Position numbers and translations under genes: made by a program
Notes under the pieces: generated by a model
The model's input: the letters and a program-made list of their open reading frames with translations, nothing else
Databases searched by the model: none
What the model was told of the DNA's origin: nothing
DNA from: Amycolatopsis azurea DSM 43854
GTDB taxonomy: Bacteria > Actinomycetota > Actinomycetes > Mycobacteriales > Pseudonocardiaceae
Reading direction: 5' to 3'
Assembly (NCBI RefSeq): GCF_001995215.1
Contig: NZ_MUXN01000001.1
Location: 480,953 to 523,329 of the forward strand
Length of the DNA stretch: 42,377 nucleotides
In this document: positions 22,975 to 29,757 of the stretch, in pieces
How positions within the stretch are numbered: the first letter of the stretch is position 1
Layout: each line of letters begins with the position of its first letter

Positions 22975-25322
22975 CGGTCGCTCCCAGGTCGCCAGCGGGC
23001 GTGCGCGGTACCGGGTTCCCCCGAGCGCAGCAGTTCCAGCCGTGGTTTCGGCCCGTCGGTGCGGCCGCCCTGTGGCTTCCGGCTGCCCGCCGCGAACTGC
23101 TTCGGCCACGGCATCGGATAGCCCTGTTCGGCGGCGGCGTGCAGTGTCCACTGTGGATCGTAAAGGTGGGTCCGGCCGAGCGCGCAGAGATCCGCGCGGC
23201 CCGCCAGGATCAGCGAGTTGACGTCGTCGTAGGAGGAGATCGCGCCGACGGCGATCACCGCGATCCCGTACTCGCGCCCGATCTCGTTGCGGATCCTGTC
23301 CGCGTACGGCGTCTGGTAGCTGCGGCCGTACTCGGGCTTCTCCTCGCTGACGACCTGGCCGGTCGAGACGTCGATGCCGTCCGCGCCGTGCTCGGCGAAC
23401 GCGCGGGCGATCTCGACGGCCTCGTCGACGTCGATCCCGCCTTCGTGCCAGTCGGTCGCGGAGATGCGGACCGTCATCGGCCGGTCCTTGGGCCACGCGG
23501 CGCGGACGGCGTCGAAGACTTCGAGCGGGAAACGCAGCCGGTTCTCCAGGGAGCCGCCGTAGGAGTCGGTGCGCCGGTTGGTCAGCGGTGACAGGAACGA
23601 AGACAGCAGGTAGCCGTGCGCGCAGTGGAGTTCGAGCAGATCGAACCCGGCGCGCGCGGCGGCACCGGCGGACCGCGCGAACTGCTCGCGGATCTCGGCC
23701 AGCTCGGGAACGGTCAGTTCGCGCGGGGTCTGGTTCGCTTCGGCGTACGGAAGCGCGGACGGGGCACAGATCTCCCAGTTGCCCTCCGGCAACGGCTGGT
23801 CGATGCCGTCCCACATGAGTTTCGTCGAGCCCTTGCGCCCGGAATGACCGAGCTGGACGCCGATCCGCGCGGGCGTGTGACCGTGGACGAAGTCGGTGAC
23901 CCTGGCCCAGGCCCGTTCCTGTTCGCCGGTGTACAGGCCGCCGCAACCCGGGGTGATCCGGCCGGACTCGGAGACGCAGACCATCTCCGTCATCACCAGC
24001 CCGGCGCCGCCGAGTGCCTTGCCGCCCAGGTGCACCAGGTGGAAATCGGTCGGGACGCCGTCCTCGGCGGAGTACATGTCCATCGGCGAGACGACGATCC
24101 GGTTCGCCAGGTCCAGGTTCCCGATCCGGAACGGCTGGAACATCGGCGGCCGGACCTCACCATCCACAGTGGACGCCAACCAGCCGTCCAGCTCGGCGGT
24201 GAACTCGGGATCGCGCAGCCGGAGGTTGTCGTAGGTGACGCGGCGGCTTCGGGTGAGGATGTTGAACGCGAACTGCGCCGGGTCCTGATGGGTGTACTGA
24301 CCCATGTTCTCGAACCATTCCAGGCTCGCCTGGGCGGCGCGCTGGGTCGAGGTGACGACGGGGCGGCGTTCGGCTTCGTACGCCTCCAGCGCACTGTCCA
24401 TATCGGACTGTTCGTGCAGGCAGGCGGCGAGCGCGAGCGCGTCCTCCATGGCGAGTTTCGTGCCGGAACCGATGGAGAAGTGCGCGGTGTGCGCGGCGTC
24501 GCCGAGCAGGACGACGTTCTCGTGCCGCCAGCTCGCGCAGCGCACGGTCGCGAACGCGGTCCACTTCGAGTTGTTGGCGAACACCTGGTGCTCGCCGAGG
24601 ACGTCCGCGCAGAGTTCGCGGATGACCTCGATCGACTTCTCGTCGCTCTCACCCGGCGCGAGCGAGGTCGCGGCGATGTCGCCGAACGCGCGCTGCCAGA
24701 CGTCCTCGTGCAGTTCGAGGATGAACGTGCTCGCCTTGTCGCTGTACGGGTAGCCGTGGATCTGCATGATCCCGTGCGGGGTTTCGAGGACGTGGAACTT
24801 GAAGGCGTCGAAGACGAGATCCGTGCCGAGCCAGATGTACTTGCAGCGACGGGTCTGCAGGGACGGCCGGAAACTCCCGGCGAGGGCGTTCCGGGTCGGC
24901 GAGTTGACGCCGTCCGCCGCGACGACGAGGTCGTACTCGGCGCTCGCTTCGGCCGCGCTCGGCGCCTCGGTGTGGAAACGCACGTCGACGCCGAGTTCCG
25001 CGCAGCGTTCCTGGAGGATGCCGAGCAGCCGTTTGCGGCTCATCGCGGCGAACCCGTGCCCGCCCGAGGTGTGCACCGTGCCGCGGAAGTGGACGTCGAT
25101 GTCGTCCCAGCGCGCGAACTCCCGCCGCATGGCCGCGTGGATCACCGGATCGGCGTGCTCGATCCCGCCGAGGGTCTCGTCGGAGAACACCACCCCGAAC
25201 CCGAAGGTGTCGTCGGGCGCGTTGCGCTCCCAGACGGTGATCTCGTGATCGGGATGGAGCTGTTTCGCCAGCGTGGCGAAGTAGAGCCCCGCCGGGCCGC
25301 CGCCTAACACCGCGATACGCAC
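22971..25322 (-). CDS. Fused FAD monooxygenase / old yellow enzyme (salicylyl-CoA 5-hydroxylase or 2-aminobenzoyl-CoA monooxygenase/reductase type)
   Basis: A 783-aa two-domain flavoprotein. Residues 1-385 are a class A aromatic hydroxylase: Rossmann GGGPAGLYFA (7-16) and GDAAHTAHF (274-282). Residues about 393-750 are an old-yellow-enzyme TIM barrel (FRIGNLDLANRIVVSPM, LHCAHGYLLSSFLSPLTNRRTDSYGGSLENR). This fusion is known as salicylyl-CoA 5-hydroxylase in annotation and as the 2-aminobenzoyl-CoA monooxygenase/reductase of Azoarcus. It would hydroxylate, and perhaps then reduce, the ring of an aryl-CoA. The gene starts with GTG and is divergent from a RidA-like gene, a companion known from 2-aminobenzoate clusters. 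Confidence 0.9.
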   Translation of the reverse strand: MRIAVLGGGPAGLYFATLAKQLHPDHEITVWERNAPDDTFGFGVVFSDETLGGIEHADPVIHAAMRREFARWDDIDVHFRGTVHTSGGHGFAAMSRKRLLGILQERCAELGVDVRFHTEAPSAAEASAEYDLVVAADGVNSPTRNALAGSFRPSLQTRRCKYIWLGTDLVFDAFKFHVLETPHGIMQIHGYPYSDKASTFILELHEDVWQRAFGDIAATSLAPGESDEKSIEVIRELCADVLGEHQVFANNSKWTAFATVRCASWRHENVVLLGDAAHTAHFSIGSGTKLAMEDALALAACLHEQSDMDSALEAYEAERRPVVTSTQRAAQASLEWFENMGQYTHQDPAQFAFNILTRSRRVTYDNLRLRDPEFTAELDGWLASTVDGEVRPPMFQPFRIGNLDLANRIVVSPMDMYSAEDGVPTDFHLVHLGGKALGGAGLVMTEMVCVSESGRITPGCGGLYTGEQERAWARVTDFVHGHTPARIGVQLGHSGRKGSTKLMWDGIDQPLPEGNWEICAPSALPYAEANQTPRELTVPELAEIREQFARSAGAAARAGFDLLELHCAHGYLLSSFLSPLTNRRTDSYGGSLENRLRFPLEVFDAVRAAWPKDRPMTVRISATDWHEGGIDVDEAVEIARAFAEHGADGIDVSTGQVVSEEKPEYGRSYQTPYADRIRNEIGREYGIAVIAVGAISSYDDVNSLILAGRADLCALGRTHLYDPQWTLHAAAEQGYPMPWPKQFAAGSRKPQGGRTDGPKPRLELLRSGEPGTAHARWRPGSDR
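23147..23157. repeat. TCCACTGTGGA palindrome, copy 4
   Basis: Perfect 11-bp palindrome in the 3' part of the fused monooxygenase gene. One of five copies in the window. Confidence 0.5.
24163..24173. repeat. TCCACAGTGGA palindrome, copy 5
   Basis: The same palindrome read on the other strand, at the linker between the two domains of the fused monooxygenase. About 1 kb from copy 4. Confidence 0.5.
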
Positions 25323-25331
25323 GTCGCTCAG

Positions 25332-25384
25332 GGTATGTCGCGGTATGTACGACCGTCAACGATACGGGATATGCTGACCCGTAT
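25332..25384. promoter_or_regulatory. Divergent promoter region with ATACGGG dyad
   Basis: Minus strand: TTGACG (25354-25359) and CATACC (25332-25337), 16 nt apart, serve the monooxygenase. Plus strand: TATGCT (25370-25375) ends 7 nt before the RidA ATG. A dyad ATACGGG (25362-25368) with CCCGTAT (25378-25384) surrounds that -10, a good place for a repressor. GGTATGT is also repeated directly at 25332 and 25342. The cognate regulator is unknown; the PaaX-family protein nearby is one candidate. Confidence 0.5.
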
Positions 25385-25769
25385 GGAGCGCATCAACCCA
25401 CCCGGGCTCGGCCGCCCCTCCGGCTTTTCGCACGCCGTCGCGGCGACCGGACGGTTCGTCTTCCTCGCCGGTCAGACGGCGTTGGACGAGGAGAACCGCA
25501 TCGTCGGCGACGGCGTGGTCGAGCAGTTCGAACGCGCGCTGTCCAACCTGCTCACCGCGTTGCGCGCGGCGGGCGGGGAGCCGTCGGACCTGTGCAGCGT
25601 GACCATCTACATCGTCGACATGGACGACTACAAGGCCCACGCGCGCGAGATCGGCGCGGTGTGGAAGCGGCTGGCCGGGAGCGAGTACCCGGCGATGGCC
25701 GGGATCGGCGTCAGCCGGCTCTGGGACGTCGAAGCCCTGGTGGAAGTGCAGGGCTTCGCGGTGGTTTAG
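25383..25769 (+). CDS. RidA-family protein lacking the catalytic Arg
   Basis: A 128-aa RidA/YjgF/L-PSP fold protein (SHAVAATGRFVFLAGQT..., VTIYIVDMDDY, ALVEVQGFAVV). Canonical RidA hydrolyses reactive enamines/imines and needs an Arg in the PAR motif (Arg105 of E. coli). Here the motif reads EYPAMAGIGV with Met105, so imine deamination is not expected; such divergent Rid subgroups often sit in aromatic or amino-acid catabolic clusters. The ATG at 25383 is chosen because it lies 7 nt after a TATGCT -10; an upstream ATG would put the -10 inside the gene. It is divergent from the fused monooxygenase. Confidence 0.88.
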   Translation: MERINPPGLGRPSGFSHAVAATGRFVFLAGQTALDEENRIVGDGVVEQFERALSNLLTALRAAGGEPSDLCSVTIYIVDMDDYKAHAREIGAVWKRLAGSEYPAMAGIGVSRLWDVEALVEVQGFAVV

Positions 25770-25821
25770 ATAGCGGGTTGTCGAGGTGTTGGGGCAAACG
25801 TTGGCTTCAGTGGCCTTCACT

Positions 25822-25878
25822 ATGTCCCCAATGCCACATTGGAGACGCTCAGTGTCCCCAATGTGGCATTGGGGACAT
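25822..25878. repeat. 21-bp inverted repeat, two GTCCCCAATG units
   Basis: Two 23-bp units (25824-25846 and 25854-25876), each itself a hairpin of GTCCCCAATG-3nt-CATTGGGGAC type (the first has one mismatch). Together they give a perfect 21-bp inverted repeat, 25822-25842 against 25858-25878. It lies about 50 nt past the RidA stop; a partial copy is at the window start. A REP-like terminator or mRNA-stabilising element is likely. Confidence 0.75.
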
Positions 25879-25931
25879 CAGTCCTGAGTGCCACGGCCTC
25901 GACTCCTGCGACCCACGACTCGGCCAGGGCT

Positions 25932-25974
25932 GAAGGTCTCCTTCGCCACGGCAGACGCAACGAAGGGCCCCTTC
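25932..25974. terminator. Two small hairpins before the PaaX-family stop
   Basis: GAAGGTCTCCTTC (25932-25944) and GAAGGGCCCCTTC (25962-25974) are short perfect hairpins in the convergent RidA/PaaX intergenic region. The second shares GAAGGGGCC-like sequence with the terminator at 3397-3439. They probably end transcription from the minus-strand PaaX gene. Nothing else in 25770-26026 looks coding. Confidence 0.45.
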
Positions 25975-26026
25975 ACCCGCTGCCCGAATACGCCATGGCC
26001 GCCTTAATCCTCAAATAGAGCGTGGT

Positions 26027-26875
26027 TCAGGGCAGCGTGCGCGAGACGTGCGCGGCCGCGGCCTCGCCCAGCCGCGAGTGCAGGGTGAAGAACAGGTCCG
26101 CGGCCCGGATCCCGGCCCAGCCGGACGGCAGCAGTTCGGCGGGCAGGCCCGGGTCGAGGTAGGGCAGGCGCCGCCAGTCGGTCAGCACCCGGACGTAGTC
26201 GGCGAACGCCTCGGCCTCGTCGGTGGTCTTGCGCCGCTGCCAGCGCCGGAGCGCGGCCGCGTGCTCGTCGAGGAACGCGGTGTAGAGCGTTTCCAGCTGG
26301 TCGAGGTCCCACCAGTCGCGGATCTTCTCCCGCACGTCGCCGAACGCGAGGTACTCGGCTTGGAAGAGATCGGCGTACCCCTCCAGTTCGAGCCGTCGCA
26401 GCATGTCGGAGGTCGCGTCGCGCAGATGCGCCGGCGCGATCCAGACGCCGGACGACGCGGTCCCGAAACCGAGCCGGGCGAGCTGAGTGCGAAGAACGTG
26501 CCGTTTGTGCCGTTCGGCCTCCGGGACGGAGAACACCGCGAGCAGCCAGCCGTCGCCGGGCGTGGCGCGGTCGCGGCGGAAGATCCGCTCGTCGCCTTCG
26601 CGCAGGATCGCCAGCGCGGTCTCGGAAAGCTCGTATCCGGCCGCCCCGTTCCGGCGTACCGCGGAAAGGATCCCGCGCCGCTTCAGCCGGGAAATGGACG
26701 AGCGGACGGCCGGCTCCTCGACGTCCACGCCGGCCAGTAGGTCGATCAGGGAGCGGACCGAAAGCCAGCCGCCCTCACCGCGTGAGTAGAGGCCGTACAC
26801 GGTCACGATCAACTGGCGCGGTTGCGCCGTTCGCCCCGCGCCGTCGACTTCGGTTGTCTCCGACACGGCCGTCAC
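26027..26875 (-). CDS. PaaX family transcriptional regulator
   Basis: A 282-aa PaaX-like repressor. An N-terminal winged helix (about 18-90, RQLIVTVYGLYSRGEGGWLSVRSLIDLLAG...VRSSISRLKRRGIL) is followed by the central domain with WLLAVFSVPEAERHKRHVLRTQLARLGFGTASSGVWIAP and a C-terminal helical domain. PaaX proteins respond to aryl-CoA thioesters, classically phenylacetyl-CoA. No paa genes are here, so its ligand may be the aryl-CoA handled by the neighbouring monooxygenase, or something tied to the divergent P450-like gene. The GTG at 26875 is supported by TATGGT ending 6 nt upstream. Confidence 0.88.
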   Translation of the reverse strand: MTAVSETTEVDGAGRTAQPRQLIVTVYGLYSRGEGGWLSVRSLIDLLAGVDVEEPAVRSSISRLKRRGILSAVRRNGAAGYELSETALAILREGDERIFRRDRATPGDGWLLAVFSVPEAERHKRHVLRTQLARLGFGTASSGVWIAPAHLRDATSDMLRRLELEGYADLFQAEYLAFGDVREKIRDWWDLDQLETLYTAFLDEHAAALRRWQRRKTTDEAEAFADYVRVLTDWRRLPYLDPGLPAELLPSGWAGIRAADLFFTLHSRLGEAAAAHVSRTLP

Positions 26876-26881
26876 CCGGTC

Positions 26882-26942
26882 ACCATAACAACGACGGCGG
26901 GCCGACGTTTCGGTCGTGACCGAAGCGTTCCGCACTTAGCGT
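26882..26942. promoter_or_regulatory. Divergent leaderless promoters with TTCGGTC dyad
   Basis: TATGGT (minus, 26882-26887) lies 6 nt from the PaaX-family GTG and TAGCGT (plus, 26937-26942) 6 nt from the P450-like ATG. Between them TTCGGTCGTGACCGAA (26909-26924) is a perfect dyad with 7-bp arms, located over the -35 region of the P450-like gene. Autoregulation and control by the PaaX-family protein is the natural model. Confidence 0.6.
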
Positions 26943-26948
26943 CACGGT

Positions 26949-27623
26949 ATGGAGAATCCGCTGACCGAAGCCCCTGTCCCGCCGGTGCCGCGGGACGTCG
27001 AGCCGGGTGGTGTCCGGTGGCTGCGGGCGAACGTCGCCCGGTTCAGCCGTCCGGAGGACCACGCCCGCCGGAGGGCACTCGTGCTCGCCGAACTCGCGCC
27101 GATGGACTCTTTGCGTGAGAAGGCTTTCGCGCTCGCCCGGGAATTGCGGGACGAGCCGGTGGAACGGATCCTGTGGACGGTTCCGGTGGCCGTTCTGGCG
27201 GGCGAACTCGGGTTACCGGACGTTTCGCGCGACATCGCGACGGTTTCCGCCGCCTATCACCCGCATACCGAAGTCGGGTCCGGTGCCGAGGAAGCCGTGC
27301 GGCGGCTGATCGAGGCCTGCGGTGGCGACCTCGACGAGCGGACGGCCGCGCGGATCGGGCTCCTGGTGCAGGCCTGTGCCGCGACGGCGACGTTGCTCGG
27401 CAAGGCATTGACCGCTCACCGGCCCGGTGAAGACATCGCGGATCTGCTCGACCGGGTCCTGCGCGAGGACCCTCCGGTCCGGGTCACCAGGCGGTGGATC
27501 AACGGTGCCGTGGTCGAGGTGGACCTGACGGAACGGCCGTTCGGAGCAGGGCCCAGGAAATGTCCGGGAGAGGCGCACGCGTTGGGGGTGGCCAAGGGAA
27601 TTCTCGACGCCCTCCTGTGCTAA
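26949..27623 (+). CDS. Miniature cytochrome P450-like protein
   Basis: A 224-aa protein that reads as a compressed P450. RFSRPEDHARRRALV resembles the C-helix heme-propionate region, VPVAVLAGELGLPD the E-helix, LLVQACAATATLLGKAL the I-helix, DLLDRVLREDPPVRVTRR the K-helix, and FGAGPRKCPG (198-207) the heme loop with Cys205. About half the usual 400 residues are missing, and the K-helix ExxR Glu is not present (RVLR instead). It may bind heme without being a normal monooxygenase, or be a degenerate relic; the intact frame and clean promoter argue for use. Divergent from the PaaX-family regulator. Confidence 0.7.
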   Translation: MENPLTEAPVPPVPRDVEPGGVRWLRANVARFSRPEDHARRRALVLAELAPMDSLREKAFALARELRDEPVERILWTVPVAVLAGELGLPDVSRDIATVSAAYHPHTEVGSGAEEAVRRLIEACGGDLDERTAARIGLLVQACAATATLLGKALTAHRPGEDIADLLDRVLREDPPVRVTRRWINGAVVEVDLTERPFGAGPRKCPGEAHALGVAKGILDALLC

Positions 27624-27660
27624 GAATTACCCCGGCAATCCGGAACTGGGGAGATTTTCG

Positions 27661-28014
27661 ATGCTGTATTTCAATGGTCTATTCGGCGTTCTCACCCTCG
27701 GCCTGTGGATCTTCTGCATCGTCGACGTGATCACCACGGACGAGGGATCGTGCCGCAACCTGCCCAAGACGATGTGGCTGCTGCTGGTACTGATCGTGCC
27801 GCTGGTCGGCTCGATCGTCTGGCTGGTCGCCGGTCGCCCGCAGCACGCCGCCCGTGCCCCGCGCGGCCGCTACGAGCGCGAGTCCCCGGCGTTCCCGGAG
27901 TACGACCGGCCCGGCCGCTTCGCCGCGACGAGCGTCGAAGACGACGAGGAGTTCCTCCGGAAGTGCAGGGAGCGCGCGGAAGCTCAGCGCCGCAAGGCCC
28001 GCGAGACCGACTAG
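27661..28014 (+). CDS. PLD nuclease N-terminal domain (PLDc_N) membrane protein
   Basis: A 117-aa protein with two N-terminal membrane helices (about 3-24 and 38-58), the short loop VDVITTDEGSC and WLVAGRP that mark PLDc_N proteins, and a charged cytoplasmic tail (EDDEEFLRKCRERAEAQRRKARETD). No phospholipase domain follows, as usual for these small actinobacterial proteins. GGGGAG precedes the ATG by about 8 nt. Function is unknown; it may help membrane or cell-envelope assembly. It is followed after 34 nt by a deazaflavin-type oxidoreductase. Confidence 0.85.
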   Translation: MLYFNGLFGVLTLGLWIFCIVDVITTDEGSCRNLPKTMWLLLVLIVPLVGSIVWLVAGRPQHAARAPRGRYERESPAFPEYDRPGRFAATSVEDDEEFLRKCRERAEAQRRKARETD

Positions 28015-28048
28015 CCTCGGCAGCGGGAGATCGACACTGGAGGAACAG

Positions 28049-28465
28049 ATGTCCGAAATGCTCGACTGGAACAAGAACATCATCAAGGAGTTCCGCGAGA
28101 ACGAGGGGAAGGTGGGCGGTCCGTTCGAGGGCGGCGCCCTGCTTCTGCTCACCACCATCGGGGCGAAGAGCGGCGAGCCGCGCACCTCGCCGCTCGCCTT
28201 CATGGAGGAGGACGGCAGGTACGTCGTCGCCGCGTCTTACGCCGGGTCGGACAAGAACCCGGCCTGGTACCACAACATCGTGGCGAACCCGAAGGTCACC
28301 ATCGAGGTCGGCACGGAGAAGTTCGAAGCGACCGCGACGGTCGTGCTCGAAGACCGCGCCGAGCGTGACCGTCTTTTCGCCAAACTGGTCAGCGTCATGC
28401 CCGGCTTCGCCGACTACGAGAAGAAGACCGATCGGGTGATCCCGGTCGTCACGATCTCGCGCTGA
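28049..28465 (+). CDS. Deazaflavin (F420)-dependent nitroreductase family protein
   Basis: A 138-aa Ddn-like split beta-barrel protein. GALLLLTTIGAKSGEPRTSPLAF and YVVAASYAGSDKNPAWYHNIVANPKVTIEVG are the family hallmarks; the latter segment contributes to F420 binding. In mycobacteria the founding member reduces quinones and activates nitroimidazoles. A perfect GGAGGAACAG ribosome site precedes the ATG; a longer frame begins within the preceding gene and is spurious. The physiological substrate is unknown. Confidence 0.9.
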   Translation: MSEMLDWNKNIIKEFRENEGKVGGPFEGGALLLLTTIGAKSGEPRTSPLAFMEEDGRYVVAASYAGSDKNPAWYHNIVANPKVTIEVGTEKFEATATVVLEDRAERDRLFAKLVSVMPGFADYEKKTDRVIPVVTISR

Positions 28466-28478
28466 GTCAGCTGGGAGG

Positions 28479-29660
28479 TCAGCGCGCGCCGCTGGGAGCC
28501 TCGACCGCGGTCGGCGTCTTGAGTTCGGCTTCGGCCGCACGCAGCGCCTTGCGTTCCTGGCGGCGCGCGATCAGCTTCTTGCCGGCGAGGATCATCGGCT
28601 GCTCCACCCAGCGGTGGATCAGGTCCGCGATCCCGAGCCCGACGGCGAACACGGTCAGCGCGCTGATCATCCGGTGCTCGCCCAGCGGCGGGATCGCCTC
28701 GACGACGGCGAAGTGCACCGGGCCTTGCAGCAGGTAGAGCGAGTACGAGCGCTCACCGACGAACCGCATCGCCTTCGTCGCCAGCAGCCAGCGCAGCGGC
28801 CCCGGCGACACCAGCACGACCAGCAGCATCGCCGAGAGCAGGCCGTAGGCGATCAGCAGGCCCAGGTGGGTGACGGTCCCCCTCCACAGGCTCTCCATGT
28901 TGACGTGCAGCACGGCGAACGCGCCGAACACCGGGATCGCGGCGAGCGGGTGGGTCAGCGGTTTGATCACCGCGTAGGACCGGCGGTAGTGCATCGCGAC
29001 CGCCAGCACGCAGCCGATCAGCAGGATCGCGTAGTGCACCGTCGAGCGGTAGATCGGCACCTGCGGCCCGTCGAGCACCCAGCCGCCGGTGACCCCGATC
29101 AGCCCGGCCATCAGCGCGAACGCGGCGAACGCCAGCGCGAGCTTGCGCCAGGCCGCGGCCAGGCCGACGGCGCCCGCGACCACCAGCAGGAACGGCCAGA
29201 ACAGGTAGAACTTCTCCTCGATGCCCAGCGTCCACGAGCCGCTGAAGAAGTTGTCCGGGCCGTTCGCCGTGCTTTCGGGCAGGAACTCGTTGAAGAAGGT
29301 CAGGTAGTACTTCAGCGCGTGCGGGAAGTCGCGGGTGAAGAACTCGCCGCGCAGCCACACGAAGACCACGATCCCGCCGAGGATCACCAGGTACGGCGGC
29401 AGGATCCGGAACACCCGGCGCAGGTAGAACGCCGAAAGCGAGATCCGGCCGGTCCGGTCCTGCTCACGCAGCAGCAGCGTCGTGATCAGGAAACCGGACA
29501 GCACGAAGAAGATGTAGACACCGACCCAGCCGGACAGCCAGCTCCACTTCGGACCCGCGAAGTGGAAGAGGATGACGATGGTGGCCGCGATCGCGCGCAG
29601 CCCGTCGAGCGCGGGGAACCGACGCATGGCGAGGAACTCGTCATGGTCCAAAGTGCGCAC
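28479..29660 (-). CDS. Acyltransferase 3 family membrane protein (OafA/YrhL-like)
   Basis: A 393-aa protein with about ten membrane helices. PALDGLRAIAATIVILFHF carries the catalytic His of the family, and GWVGVYIFFVLSGFLITTLLL and SWTLGIEEKFYLFWPFLL contain the second conserved motifs. These enzymes O-acetylate or O-acylate cell-surface sugars, peptidoglycan or secondary metabolites. The GTG start has AGGGGG 4 nt upstream. No extracellular SGNH domain is fused. Target unknown. Confidence 0.9.
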   Translation of the reverse strand: MRTLDHDEFLAMRRFPALDGLRAIAATIVILFHFAGPKWSWLSGWVGVYIFFVLSGFLITTLLLREQDRTGRISLSAFYLRRVFRILPPYLVILGGIVVFVWLRGEFFTRDFPHALKYYLTFFNEFLPESTANGPDNFFSGSWTLGIEEKFYLFWPFLLVVAGAVGLAAAWRKLALAFAAFALMAGLIGVTGGWVLDGPQVPIYRSTVHYAILLIGCVLAVAMHYRRSYAVIKPLTHPLAAIPVFGAFAVLHVNMESLWRGTVTHLGLLIAYGLLSAMLLVVLVSPGPLRWLLATKAMRFVGERSYSLYLLQGPVHFAVVEAIPPLGEHRMISALTVFAVGLGIADLIHRWVEQPMILAGKKLIARRQERKALRAAEAELKTPTAVEAPSGAR

Positions 29661-29757
29661 AGTGCCCCCTAATGGCGGTATCGGCCCGGAAGTATACGGG
29701 TGCCGTTCACTGCGCCTTCGCCCCGGATGGAGGCCTCCGAACAGCGGAATTCGGAGA

